Assembly (NCBI GenBank): GCA_964606895.1
Contig: CAZSHX010000057.1
Location: 1-31,862 of the forward strand
DNA: 31,862 nt
From: CAZSHX01 sp964606895
Lineage (GTDB): Bacteria > Bacteroidota > Ignavibacteria > Kapaibacteriales > UBA2268
Direction of reading: 5' to 3'
Shown: positions 8,183 to 18,000 of the stretch, piece by piece
Position numbering within the stretch: position 1 is the stretch's first letter
How the letters are laid out: each line of letters starts with the position of its first letter
The notes under the pieces: model-generated
Told to the model about the DNA's origin: nothing
What the model saw: only the letters and a program-made list of their open reading frames with translations
Databases searched by the model: none
Made by a program: the position numbers and the translations under genes

Positions 8183-8881
8183 ATGAAATTTGGAGTAGTC
8201 GTTTTCCCCGGATCGAATTGCGATCATGATGCTTACAATGCAACAGCAAAAAACCTGGGTGCTCAGTCGCAGTTTATTTGGCATAAAGAATCAACACTTC
8301 CTAACGATATAGATTGTATTATTTTGCCCGGTGGATTTTCTTACGGAGATTATCTTCGTTGCGGTGCTATAGCCCGCTTTTCGCCTGTTATGCAGGAAGT
8401 TATAGCCTTTGCATATAAGGGCGGTCTTGTTATCGGTATATGCAACGGATTTCAAATTCTGACGGAAGCAGGACTCCTTCCCGGAACTCTGCAAAGAAAT
8501 CAGAATCTTAATTTCATCTGCCACGATGTATTTTTGAAAACCATGAATAATTCGTTGCCCTTTACGTCACTTATCGGGCAGGATGATATTTTGAGAATTC
8601 CGATTGCTCACGGAGAAGGTAATTATTTTGCCGATTCAGAAACTCTTAAGAGATTAGATGCAGAAAACAGAGTTGTTTTCATGTATTGTAATTCTGATGG
8701 AGATGTTGTTGAATCCGCAAATCCTAACGGTTCGGTGAATAATATTGCCGGAATTACGAATGAAACCCGCAATGTTTTGGGTATGATGCCCCACCCCGAA
8801 CGTTACAGCGACGATTTATTGGGCTGTAGCGACGGATTAAGCATTTTTAAGTCAATTGAAAATTTTATAAATAATAAATAA
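8183..8881 (+). CDS. purQ: Phosphoribosylformylglycinamidine synthase subunit PurQ
   Basis: PurQ is the class I glutaminase subunit that supplies ammonia to PurL. The 232-aa protein has the usual start MKFGVVVFPGSNCDHD, the oxyanion segment LPGGFSYGDYLRCGAIA, the nucleophile Cys87 in GICNGFQIL, HGEGNYF (143-149), and the catalytic His204/Glu206 in MMPHPERYSD. The ATG at 8183 has AAGGAA upstream. It overlaps no neighbour, but tatA begins only 10 bp after its stop, suggesting co-transcription. Confidence 0.96.
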   Translation: MKFGVVVFPGSNCDHDAYNATAKNLGAQSQFIWHKESTLPNDIDCIILPGGFSYGDYLRCGAIARFSPVMQEVIAFAYKGGLVIGICNGFQILTEAGLLPGTLQRNQNLNFICHDVFLKTMNNSLPFTSLIGQDDILRIPIAHGEGNYFADSETLKRLDAENRVVFMYCNSDGDVVESANPNGSVNNIAGITNETRNVLGMMPHPERYSDDLLGCSDGLSIFKSIENFINNK

Positions 8882-8891
8882 CGGAGGTTAT

Positions 8892-9077
8892 ATGTTCGGT
8901 ATGGGAACTCCTGAACTGGTCTTGATTGCTCTTGCTTTGGTTCTTCTATTCGGAGCCAAGAAAATTCCTGAACTAATGCGCGGATTGGGTTCCGGCATCA
9001 AAGAATTCAAAAAAGCTTCAACCTTAGAAGAAGAAAAAGAAGATAAAGAAAAAAAAGAAGCTAAAGTTAAAGAATAA
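8892..9077 (+). CDS. tatA: Sec-independent translocase TatA-type protein (short)
   Basis: TatA forms the pore-like component of the twin-arginine export system. This 61-aa protein has the standard layout: a short N-terminus with MGTPELVLIALALVLLFGAK (one membrane segment ending in the FG hinge), an amphipathic helix KKIPELMRGLGSGIKEFKKA, and a highly charged Glu/Lys tail. A strong Shine-Dalgarno GGAGG (8883-8887) sits before the ATG. No tatC is visible in the window. A second TatA/B-type gene follows. Confidence 0.92.
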   Translation: MFGMGTPELVLIALALVLLFGAKKIPELMRGLGSGIKEFKKASTLEEEKEDKEKKEAKVKE

Positions 9078-9168
9078 ATAATTCGGTTCTGCTTTTGATA
9101 TTTCCGGATTGAATATCTTCAATTTGTTTTATTTAATATACTTACATTTACCAAAGAATAATTAATTT

Positions 9169-9552
9169 ATGTTTGATGTTGGCGGCGGTGAACTGATTTT
9201 GATTGTGCTTGCTATCTTGCTCCTTTTCGGACCAAAGAAAATCCCCGAAATTGCTCAGATGGTTGGCAAAGGTATGCAGCACGTCAGAAAAGCACAAGCT
9301 CAGCTTCAGGTTCAGATGAACGAAATTCAAAATGAGATTAAAGCGGTGGTGGAAGAACCCAAAGATTCAGTTTCAATCTCTTCACCTGTTAGGAATTACG
9401 AAAGCTCAGTACCCCCCGATAAAACTTCTGAAGAAATTGAGGAGCTTTATCGTTCAAAAAATGGTGAGATTCAACCCGAAGAGATTCCGACCGTAATCAC
9501 CGAAATTCAAGATATTAAACCCGATAAAACCCCTGAATCCGACAAAAAATAG
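9169..9552 (+). CDS. Second TatA/TatB-family translocase protein
   Basis: The 127-aa protein begins MFDVGGGELILIVLAILLLF, then GPKKIPEIAQMVGKGMQHVR. This is the same membrane segment, FGPKKIPE hinge and amphipathic helix as TatA. A Gln/Lys-rich helix follows, then a long, probably disordered acidic and Pro-rich tail. The longer tail and the Glu at position 8 are TatB-like, but TatA and TatB are hard to separate in this phylum. It starts 91 bp after the first tat gene. It may be a TatB equivalent or a second TatA with different cargo or partner preference. Confidence 0.85.
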   Translation: MFDVGGGELILIVLAILLLFGPKKIPEIAQMVGKGMQHVRKAQAQLQVQMNEIQNEIKAVVEEPKDSVSISSPVRNYESSVPPDKTSEEIEELYRSKNGEIQPEEIPTVITEIQDIKPDKTPESDKK

Positions 9553-9568
9553 ATATTTAGGATATGCA

Positions 9569-10390
9569 ATGGATTTGAATTCAACAATCATTTTAAATAA
9601 CGGTGTCAAAATTCCGGTACTTGGTTTGGGTACCTACCAGACAAAATCCGGCGATGAAGCATACAATGCAGTTCGTTTTGCACTTGATTACGGTTATCGC
9701 CACATAGATACTGCCGCTCTGTATGCTAACGAAGAAGATGTCGGAAAAGCCGTGAGAGAAAGCGGTGTCAATCGTGAAGAAATCTTTGTTACAACCAAAG
9801 TATGGAACAGCGATCACGGATTTGAAAAAGCAACCAAAGCCTTTTATACTTCACTGAAAAAACTGAAATTGGAATATGTTGATTTGTATCTGATTCATTG
9901 GCCCGTAACTAAACTTCGCCTTCACACTTGGGATGCATTAACCAAACTTTACGAAAAAGGTTTGATTCGCTCAATTGGAGTAAGTAACTATACAATTAAA
10001 CATTTGGAAGAACTTTTGTCGTATGGCGGCGTTACTCCTGTGGTTAATCAGGTGGAATTTTCACTTTATCTTTACCAGAAGGAACTCCTCGATTTTTGTA
10101 CTCAGAAAAATATATTTATTGAGGCTTACACTCCATTAATCAGAGGCAAAAAATTTGATGAACCCAAACTGCTTGCAATTGCAGATAAATATGGCAAAAC
10201 ACCTGCTCAGATTCTAATTCGCTGGGCTTTGCAAGTTGGTACAATAGTTTTGCCAAAATCCTCCAGAAAAGAAAAAATCACAGAAAATGCTAATGTTTTT
10301 GATTTTGAAATATCCAGTGAAGATATGATTCACCTGAGTACATTTAACGAAGATTTCAGGGTAGCATGGAATCCAAGCGAAGTAGAATAA
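9569..10390 (+). CDS. Aldo/keto reductase
   Basis: An NADPH-dependent aldo/keto reductase of the short-chain 2,5-diketogluconate reductase-like group, 273 aa. The catalytic tetrad is complete: Asp47 and Tyr52 in RHIDTAALYANEEDVG, Lys77 in VTTKVWN and His110 in DLYLIHWPV. SIGVSNY (about 165-171) and LPKSSRKEKITENANVFDF, a nucleotide-phosphate-binding segment near the C-terminus, are also typical. The natural substrate cannot be read from sequence. It sits 16 bp after the tat gene and 13 bp before the next gene, so it is probably part of the same transcript. Confidence 0.92.
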   Translation: MDLNSTIILNNGVKIPVLGLGTYQTKSGDEAYNAVRFALDYGYRHIDTAALYANEEDVGKAVRESGVNREEIFVTTKVWNSDHGFEKATKAFYTSLKKLKLEYVDLYLIHWPVTKLRLHTWDALTKLYEKGLIRSIGVSNYTIKHLEELLSYGGVTPVVNQVEFSLYLYQKELLDFCTQKNIFIEAYTPLIRGKKFDEPKLLAIADKYGKTPAQILIRWALQVGTIVLPKSSRKEKITENANVFDFEISSEDMIHLSTFNEDFRVAWNPSEVE

Positions 10391-10403
10391 AGGTTCTGCC
10401 ACT

Positions 10404-11573
10404 ATGCATAAATTGAAAAATATCACGATTTATCTATTTATTCTATTTCTAATTTCGGGTAATTTGTTATCACAATCCGGCTTTGGCGACAGACAGGATT
10501 TGGGAATAATTGATGATTCAAGATTAACCGAAATTTCAGGAATTGTCGCAAGCAGAATAAATCCCGATATTTTTTGGGTGCATAATGATTCAGGTGATGA
10601 AGCAAGAATTTATGCCGTCAACAGAAATTGCAAACTTGTTGCAATTTATTATCTGAAAGGTGTTACGGCAATTGATTGGGAAGATATAACCATCGGTCCG
10701 GGACCTGTTGACGGTATTGATTATCTTTATGTTGGAGATATTGGAGACAACGATGCTGTCTATCCAAACCGAAGTATTTACAGGTTTCCTGAACCGGAAT
10801 TGAACAAACAATCGCAGGAAGTCTATTCCGATACAATCCAATCTGTTGACAAAATCACTTACATATATCCCGATGGTGCCCGCGATGCTGAATGTCTTTT
10901 GATTGACCCGTTAACGAAAGACCTATATCCGATATCAAAAAGAGAAGCCAAAGTTAATGTTTACAAACTTGACTATCCGCAAACTACTTCTGAAGTAATC
11001 ACTGCCAAGGTATATTGCCAACTGCTTTACGGTTATGAAGGATTTTCAAGTTCAGGAGTAACCGCCGGAGATATTTCCCGTGATGGTAGGGAAATACTGA
11101 TAAAAACATATTCCACTGTTTATTATTATCAACGCAAAGAAAATGAAACTTTGCTTGAAGCACTTTCTGCCACTCCTCAAAATCCTAAATACGTTTTTGA
11201 ACCTCAAGGAGAAGCTATTTGCTGGGATGCAACCGGTTCAGGATTCTATACAACAAGTGAAATAAGGTTCAGCGCTAAGCCTCATCTCTATTTCTACCCG
11301 AAAACAGAAACATCGGTTAAGGATAAAAAAAAAGATGAATTTTTTCAGGAAGTGATTTCTAATCCTAATTTCTTTTGGGATTTCACATTTCTTTCTAACC
11401 TCCCAAATGATACACGATGCTATGTTTCGGATTTATCGGGAAATCAGTTCAAAATCATCAATTATGAGGATTTGAATCTGAATAATTTACAAAATACTTT
11501 AGTCAGCGGTATATATTATCTAACATTTATTTCAGGGAACAAAGTATTTTCTAAGAAAATTGTTTTATTTTGA
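10404..11573 (+). CDS. Secreted propeller-like protein, probable T9SS cargo
   Basis: This 389-aa protein has a signal peptide (MHKLKNITIYLFILFLISGN, then LLSQ). The mature part has segments such as ISGIVASRINPDIFWVHNDS, DWEDITIGPG and YLYVGDIGDN, followed later by GARDAECLLIDP and FEPQGEAICW. These resemble secreted beta-propeller proteins of the esterase-like/phytase-like type, but I see no decisive catalytic motif. The C-terminal 60 residues end in SGIYYLTFISGNKVFSKKIV, like a type A T9SS sorting domain, but without the usual NP near its start. It is the last gene before mfd and is separated from it by 144 bp. Confidence 0.72.
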   Translation: MHKLKNITIYLFILFLISGNLLSQSGFGDRQDLGIIDDSRLTEISGIVASRINPDIFWVHNDSGDEARIYAVNRNCKLVAIYYLKGVTAIDWEDITIGPGPVDGIDYLYVGDIGDNDAVYPNRSIYRFPEPELNKQSQEVYSDTIQSVDKITYIYPDGARDAECLLIDPLTKDLYPISKREAKVNVYKLDYPQTTSEVITAKVYCQLLYGYEGFSSSGVTAGDISRDGREILIKTYSTVYYYQRKENETLLEALSATPQNPKYVFEPQGEAICWDATGSGFYTTSEIRFSAKPHLYFYPKTETSVKDKKKDEFFQEVISNPNFFWDFTFLSNLPNDTRCYVSDLSGNQFKIINYEDLNLNNLQNTLVSGIYYLTFISGNKVFSKKIVLF

Positions 11574-11689
11574 ATTTAGATTCCATCATTACGAATCTTG
11601 GTCTCAAATTTTAAATGATTGTGCTTTCTCCATTTCATTTATTCACTTAATAATTCATGACAAATCAGTTCATTTCTCTTTTTTTTACT

Positions 11690-11697
11690 TATTTTTG
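11690..11697 (+). promoter_or_regulatory. Candidate -7 promoter box of mfd
   Basis: TATTTTTG fits the Bacteroidota -7 consensus TAnnTTTG and ends 20 bp before the mfd ATG, so a transcript would start within a few bases of 11704 with a very short leader. No clear -33 TTG is seen. No Shine-Dalgarno precedes mfd. Confidence 0.4.
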
Positions 11698-11717
11698 TAT
11701 TTTAGATTAATCGAATT

Positions 11718-14700
11718 ATGCTGAATCCGAAACAACAAATATTAGGTATATTAAGCAAACATCCTGCTATAAAAGAACTGGAAAAATTACTGACATCCGG
11801 AAAAGAAACAATTTCTGTCAAACATCTTGCCGGCTCGATGAAAGCATTTCTGGTAGCGGCTTTGTGGCTAAAAAGCCCTTCAAACTTATTTATTTTCAGT
11901 CATAATAAAGCAAAAGTCGAAACTTGGCTGAATGATTTAAGCATTTTCGTAAAGCCTGAATTTCTGGCTCCATTTCTCGAAAATAAACAAAAAATCAAAC
12001 TTGAGGACACAAGTCTTGACGAAAGCTCGGTTTGGATGATTGAGGGATTGAATACAATTCAGAAAAAAGATTTTTCGATCGGTCTTTCAACACCCGAAAT
12101 TTTCCAAAAAGAATTTCCCAAGCCCGAAACCATTTCAAAATATAGAATAAATTTAAAGAAAAACGAAACCCGAAACCGAGACGAACTATGTAAAACTCTT
12201 TTACTCAATGGTTTCGAAAGAAAGGATTTTGTTTCCGTTCATGGCGATTTAGCCGTTAGAGGTGCAATTGTTGACATCTTTCCTATTGGCTGGGATAATC
12301 CGCTCAGGCTGGAATTCTGGGGTGACGAAATTGATTCCATGCGTGAGTTCAATCCTCTGTCGCAACGCAGTAGCCGCGAACATACCGAGGTTGAATTCAT
12401 AGGAAATGTTTTCCATTCCGAAGAAGACCGTTCCGCAGGAAGTATTTTAGATTTTATTAATAAAGATACAATTTTCATTATTGATGAGCCCGAAGTAATC
12501 GAGAGCGAACATTTTGATATTCAAATCCCCGAAGGATACCGAAAAATATTGATTAACAGCTTAATCGAAGCTGATATTTCAGTCAAGTCCTCTCCCCAAC
12601 CGGCTTTTCAGTCCTCAGTCAGAAAATTTTGTGATGAACTGAGAAATCTTGCAAATTACAGAACTAACCTGATAATTTCTGCTGACAGCAAAATTCACCA
12701 GAAGAGGATTCAGGAAATTTTAGAAAATACTCTCGAACTTTCTGATGATGAAGCAGTAAATCAATTGCTTGCCGGAAAAGATGAGACACTCAAACTCATC
12801 ACATGGCTTGAACCGTCACCATCTGAAGGTTTTGTTGAATCAACATTATCCTGTTTCACCGAGCATCAAATTTTTGACAGATTGAGAGTTCAGGAAAATA
12901 CCCGAGGGAAAAAATATTCCGGAGGGTTAAGTTTAAAAGAATTGAAACAGTTGCATGCAGGAGATTATGTTGTTCATGTGGACAAAGGCATAGGCAGATT
13001 CGAAGGCTTTGAACGTGTTACATTTGGTGGCAGTGAGCAAGACTGTGTACGATTGACTTTTGCCGAAGGCGACAAACTTTACGTTCATTTGAACTATATT
13101 CACAAGATTCAGAAGTATTCGGCTCAGGAAGGCGTTGTACCCAAACTTTCCAAACTCGGTTCTGCCGATTGGCTGAGGAAAAAAGAAAAAACAAAGAAAA
13201 AGCTAAAAGACATTGCACGTGAACTGATTACGATTTATGCCCAAAGAAAAATGAAGCCGGGATTTTCTTTTGCCGCCGATACAATGTGGCAAAAGGAATT
13301 TGAAGCATCATTCATGTACGAAGACACTCCAGACCAGTCACGTTCTACCTCTGAAGTTAAAAAGGATATGGAATCGGAAACTCCTATGGACAGGCTTGTC
13401 TGCGGAGATGTAGGTTTCGGAAAAACTGAAGTAGCTATACGTGCGGCTTTCAAGGCAGTTCAATCAGGAAAGCAGGTGGCTGTTCTGGTGCCAACAACAA
13501 TCCTTGCCCAACAACACTATATGACTTTCAGCGACAGGCTGAACAATTATCCCGTAATGATTGACAGTATTTCAAGATTCAGGACTACAGCAGAACAAAA
13601 AGAAATAGTCCAAAATGCAAAAGAAGGTAAAATTGACATTCTTATCGGCACACACAGGATTTTAAGTAAAGATATTGTTTTCAAAGATTTAGGCCTTTTG
13701 GTTATTGACGAAGAGCATCGTTTCGGAGTTGGTGCCAAAGAAAAGTTGAGGGAACTGCGAACAACTATTGATACAATGACTCTTACGGCAACTCCAATTC
13801 CAAGAACTCTAAATTTTTCTCTGATGGGTGCAAGAGACCTTAGCGTGATGGAAACTCCGCCCAGAAACCGCATCCCGATTATCACCGAAATCATGGAATG
13901 GGACGACGACACAATTGTTAAAGCAATTGAATTTGAGATTGGAAGAGGAGGACAGGTCTTTTTCGTTACTGATAAAATTGAAGATATTAACATCATTACC
14001 GGCAGATTGCAGATGCTTATGCCAAAATTCCGTTTTGCAATTGCTCACGGGCAAATGAAAACCAGCGAACTTGAATCCGTTATGGAAAGATTCATCAAAG
14101 GCAAATTTGACGTTATGGTAACAACAAAAATAATTGAATCAGGTCTGGATATTCCTAACGCAAACACGATGATAATTAACCGTTCGAACAAATTCGGACT
14201 TGCGGAGCTTTACCAGCTTCGCGGAAGAGTCGGTAGAAGCAAGACTCAGGCGTACTGCTACCTTCTGATTCCACCTGCAAAAATGCTTTCGACAATTTCA
14301 CTTCGCAGACTGCAGGCTATTGAAGAGTTTACCGATTTGGGAAGCGGATTTCAGCTGGCTATGCGGGATATGGAGATACGCGGGGCAGGAAATCTTTTGG
14401 GACCCGAACAAAGCGGTTTCATTATTGATATTGGTTTCGAACTGTTTCATAAAATTCTTGATGAAGCAGTTGCCGAGCTTCGTAACGAAGAATTTGGCGA
14501 ACTGTTCAAAGATAAAGCTGAATACAAGAAAATTTTCCTCGACAACAGCGACATTGCAATCATCATGAATACAGATGCCCTGTTACCCAAAGATTTCATA
14601 GAAAGCGATACTGAACGTTTCGCATATTACAAAAAACTTTATAATGTGAAGTCAGTTCAGGATTTACAGCAATTAGCAGATGAGCTCAAAGACCGTTTCG

Positions 14701-15005
14701 GCAAGCTTCCCCATCAGGCAAAGGAACTTATCTTTGCTGTAAAATTAAGACTTGCGGCTCTGAACACAGGTTTATCCAAAATCTCACTTCTTTCGAACAA
14801 ACTAATCGCCGAGTTCCCCCCCGAAAACAACGAAGATTTCTATCAAAAGGCATTCCCGCTTATTGCCGAATTTATCCCCGAATTAGATGGTGCAAAGCTA
14901 TCGGAGTTAAAAGGAAGACTTACTTTGGAAGTTGAAATCGAAAACCGCGACAAAGCAGTGGAAGTGCTTTGGAGAATAAAGAAAATTCTGGAAACGATAG
15001 AGTAG
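11718..15005 (+). CDS. mfd: Transcription-repair coupling factor
   Basis: Mfd removes RNA polymerase stalled at DNA damage and recruits UvrA. Length 1095 aa is slightly short of the common 1130-1170. In order: an N-terminal UvrB-like region; a RID (RNA polymerase interaction) domain beginning near GDYVVHVDKGIGRFEGFE; the helicase core with Walker A GDVGFGKTE (563-571), DEEHRFG (664-670) and TATPIPRTLNFSLMGARDLS; the second RecA-like domain with TTKIIESGLDIPNANTMI and QLRGRVGRS; the FQLAMRDMEIRGAGNLLG translocation segment; and a C-terminal TRCF domain. The ATG at 11718 is the only plausible start. Confidence 0.97.
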   Translation: MLNPKQQILGILSKHPAIKELEKLLTSGKETISVKHLAGSMKAFLVAALWLKSPSNLFIFSHNKAKVETWLNDLSIFVKPEFLAPFLENKQKIKLEDTSLDESSVWMIEGLNTIQKKDFSIGLSTPEIFQKEFPKPETISKYRINLKKNETRNRDELCKTLLLNGFERKDFVSVHGDLAVRGAIVDIFPIGWDNPLRLEFWGDEIDSMREFNPLSQRSSREHTEVEFIGNVFHSEEDRSAGSILDFINKDTIFIIDEPEVIESEHFDIQIPEGYRKILINSLIEADISVKSSPQPAFQSSVRKFCDELRNLANYRTNLIISADSKIHQKRIQEILENTLELSDDEAVNQLLAGKDETLKLITWLEPSPSEGFVESTLSCFTEHQIFDRLRVQENTRGKKYSGGLSLKELKQLHAGDYVVHVDKGIGRFEGFERVTFGGSEQDCVRLTFAEGDKLYVHLNYIHKIQKYSAQEGVVPKLSKLGSADWLRKKEKTKKKLKDIARELITIYAQRKMKPGFSFAADTMWQKEFEASFMYEDTPDQSRSTSEVKKDMESETPMDRLVCGDVGFGKTEVAIRAAFKAVQSGKQVAVLVPTTILAQQHYMTFSDRLNNYPVMIDSISRFRTTAEQKEIVQNAKEGKIDILIGTHRILSKDIVFKDLGLLVIDEEHRFGVGAKEKLRELRTTIDTMTLTATPIPRTLNFSLMGARDLSVMETPPRNRIPIITEIMEWDDDTIVKAIEFEIGRGGQVFFVTDKIEDINIITGRLQMLMPKFRFAIAHGQMKTSELESVMERFIKGKFDVMVTTKIIESGLDIPNANTMIINRSNKFGLAELYQLRGRVGRSKTQAYCYLLIPPAKMLSTISLRRLQAIEEFTDLGSGFQLAMRDMEIRGAGNLLGPEQSGFIIDIGFELFHKILDEAVAELRNEEFGELFKDKAEYKKIFLDNSDIAIIMNTDALLPKDFIESDTERFAYYKKLYNVKSVQDLQQLADELKDRFGKLPHQAKELIFAVKLRLAALNTGLSKISLLSNKLIAEFPPENNEDFYQKAFPLIAEFIPELDGAKLSELKGRLTLEVEIENRDKAVEVLWRIKKILETIE

Positions 15006-15045
15006 GATTATTGTTATTGACTAAATTAGTTATGTTCTAAATGAA

Positions 15046-15074
15046 ATCAGCCCCACCTAAAAAGTGGGGCTGAT
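15046..15074. terminator. Bidirectional terminator between mfd and the large T9SS gene
   Basis: A perfect 11-bp stem, ATCAGCCCCAC (15046-15056) with GTGGGGCTGAT (15064-15074), encloses a 7-nt loop. It sits between convergent stop codons (mfd at 15005, minus-strand gene at 15083). The T-tracts on both sides are short and interrupted, so efficiency on each strand is uncertain. Confidence 0.75.
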
Positions 15075-15082
15075 CTGTTGTT

Positions 15083-18000
15083 CTATCTCTTTATCACAAA
15101 TCCTTGTACTTTTGCCGGAAGTACATCAATCGTGTAATCATCGGCTTTTTCCTCTGCTCGTATGAAATATGCTCCCTGCGGATAGTCTTTTGTTGGGATT
15201 GATATTGTATCTCCTGATTTTACTTCCTGACGGAAGAGTTCAAAGCCAAGACTTGAAAAGACCTTAATTATCATTTGATGCTGACTTCTGCCAGTGAAAG
15301 CTGAAAGTGGAAGGTAAGCCGTAGTATAGACATTCTCATCTGCCGGATTCGGGAAGAGGGATAGGGAAATACCTAAATCCTTTCTATCTCTATGATATTG
15401 GCTATTCAAATCAATGATATTTTCAATCTCAACTGAATTTTTTGAATAAAGTGTATCCCGTGAAAATAAGTCATCAAGGAAACCTTCTTCTGAATAATAT
15501 GCAAGAGAATCATAATTTACAAATATCAACCTGTAATCCTCACCTTGACCGTTAACTAAAGTATAACTTCTCAAAACCGATAAACTATCAGGTGTAGAAT
15601 TAGGAAGTTGAACTTCTGCTGAAATTCCATAATTCCGTTTTTCAATTTTCATTTTTGCTTTTGTTGTGTCGTAACCATGACATTTAAACTGCAATTCTAT
15701 ACTATTTTCAACTTTGAACCATTCTGATTTTAATGTATCCGTACTGAATTGTTCATACGAATTTCCATACAATGTATCTACCAATAAAGTATATGGCAAA
15801 TATAAACCAACTTCATTACCATCAATTTTCGGTGGATTAATTCTGTAATAATATAAATTACTTTTAAAACCAAAGAACCCACTAATGGAAATAAAATTAT
15901 CATCCTTTCTGTAAAAATTCTTGGCTGACGATAAAATTAATGGTGGCAACAACATATCTGCTGAATAAACCCGTCTATTTTTCCAAATATTATTTTCTTC
16001 GTAATTGGGTTTGTAATTTTTTGCCAAATGCGGAAAATACCCTTTTCCAATTATTTGAAGATCCAAATCATGACTTATTATTGAATCTCTGGTGACAGAT
16101 GAAGTATAAGTAAACGGCAATTGCAGAATGGACATATCATTGAGGCTTGAACCAGAATTTAGGGGACTACAAACAAAATTCAGCAATATATCATTCCCAT
16201 TCGATGAATTTCTGTTACCTATTGATATACCTTGCTCAATACATGGCTGAGATAAATTGTAACCTGTATATTTAATCTCTGTGATAGGATAGACACTCCA
16301 ACGGATAGGAATATGAAATGAATCTCTCAAATTGATACTACGATTTATCAAAATGGAACTAAACGGATTGCTTTCACTTTGCCAAAATACTCTATCCCTC
16401 CTATTTGGAATACCACGAGGTATCTGAGGTACAATTCTGTATCTTTCTAAACTTCGTTGGATAACAGGAAAACAGTTTTCCTTGTTAAATAACGTTTGGT
16501 CGCACGAGAGACATGCAATATCCACTGATGAATTTGTTATTACGGTATCGGTTGAATTGACGAAGAACTGCGGCAAATAATAATGAATACCGGATGTATC
16601 TCGGTTTAATCTTGTATAATATATTTGACTTTTAAGAACAAGTGAATTAGGTTTTTCTTGCCAAACTACAGCACAATTCTTTTCGCTTGTATCTACATTG
16701 TCAACTATATAGGAATAAGTATTTAATGAAGGATGTTTGGAAAAATATGGAGTTGGACCTTGAAAAATTGAGCCTTGCTGAATATAAGACTTATCAATTA
16801 GTGCGAATGAGCTCGACATTAATGGTTTCCAACCCACAGTAATTCCATTTAAAGAATCCGACCATGCATAGTAATTACCAGAACCCCCATTTGCATTTAC
16901 AACAGGATTACCCCAATCATACCGTATTTTACCGTTATAATAAGCAATAATTGCTCCGTCCTGAGGCAGTACAATAATATCATTATTAATGGGATATTTT
17001 GTTTCTACTATTTTTGATATTCCAACAACACTCGGATCATCTCTGCATGAATAAACGACAAAAACCATACTACTATTAGGATTAATTTTTCTTACAACTA
17101 TGGAAGGATAATCACAGGAAAGCGAATCAATTTCTCCAATTCTGCATGATGCACATATTTCAGGCTCCCATTCTATATTTTCCCTTGGCGAATCTTTTTG
17201 TACAGGCAAACTCCTTCTGTAATAAACTGCATTTTTTTCACTTCCGGGACTGACTGGTTTGAAATATACAAGATGGTAACGTGAAGAATCCGTTGCTATA
17301 CCCTGTGCATTTAAAATCGGGAAACAAGTCAATTTGGATTGATTTGAATGACTTAAATCTCCTCTAGCTCTACCCGGATGTATGACATCAATCTTAATCA
17401 TACGTCCTTCACCAGCCCTCAATTTAAGGCAAATTGACCTGTCCTGTCCAATAATTGTATCTATTCTTTGCCTAAATGGTTCTCTGAACCACCAAGCTGA
17501 AGTATCTGTGTCGAGAGAAGTGCCAAAACCAACATCTCGGATCCTTAACAAACAATATTCAGTTGTGTCAACTGGCTTGTAATTAAATGGAATGGTTATT
17601 TCCCTTGCTCCACCCTGACTCCAAAGTTGACTTTGCCACCAATTAGCAGGGTGCAACACATTATCAATTGTATAACCTCCATATTTCGCTTTCTGTTCTA
17701 ATTCATAAGTTGCGTAAAATTTTATTGAAGAACTTGCAGTATCCCACAATAAAGGACTGCTTCTTCTGTTTTGAACCCCGAGCATCCATGAGTTTCCAGA
17801 TAAATTGTTGTCTGAAGAGTCCCTTAAAATGCTCAAATCAATGAAAACGCTATCCCAAGGTTCAAAATATTTCCCTACATATCCTTCGAGCGGTGGGGAT
17901 TGATAAAAGAATTTCATTCTGTTAATCGGTCTGGTTCGTAGGAAATTTGAATCCATCAAAATGAAATTTTTCATAATAGTATCTTGATGAAAATTCGTTG

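Noticed and set aside
13547..13996. 149-aa frame on the minus strand inside mfd
   Set aside because: It is antisense to the conserved helicase core of mfd and has no recognisable motif, so it is a shadow frame.
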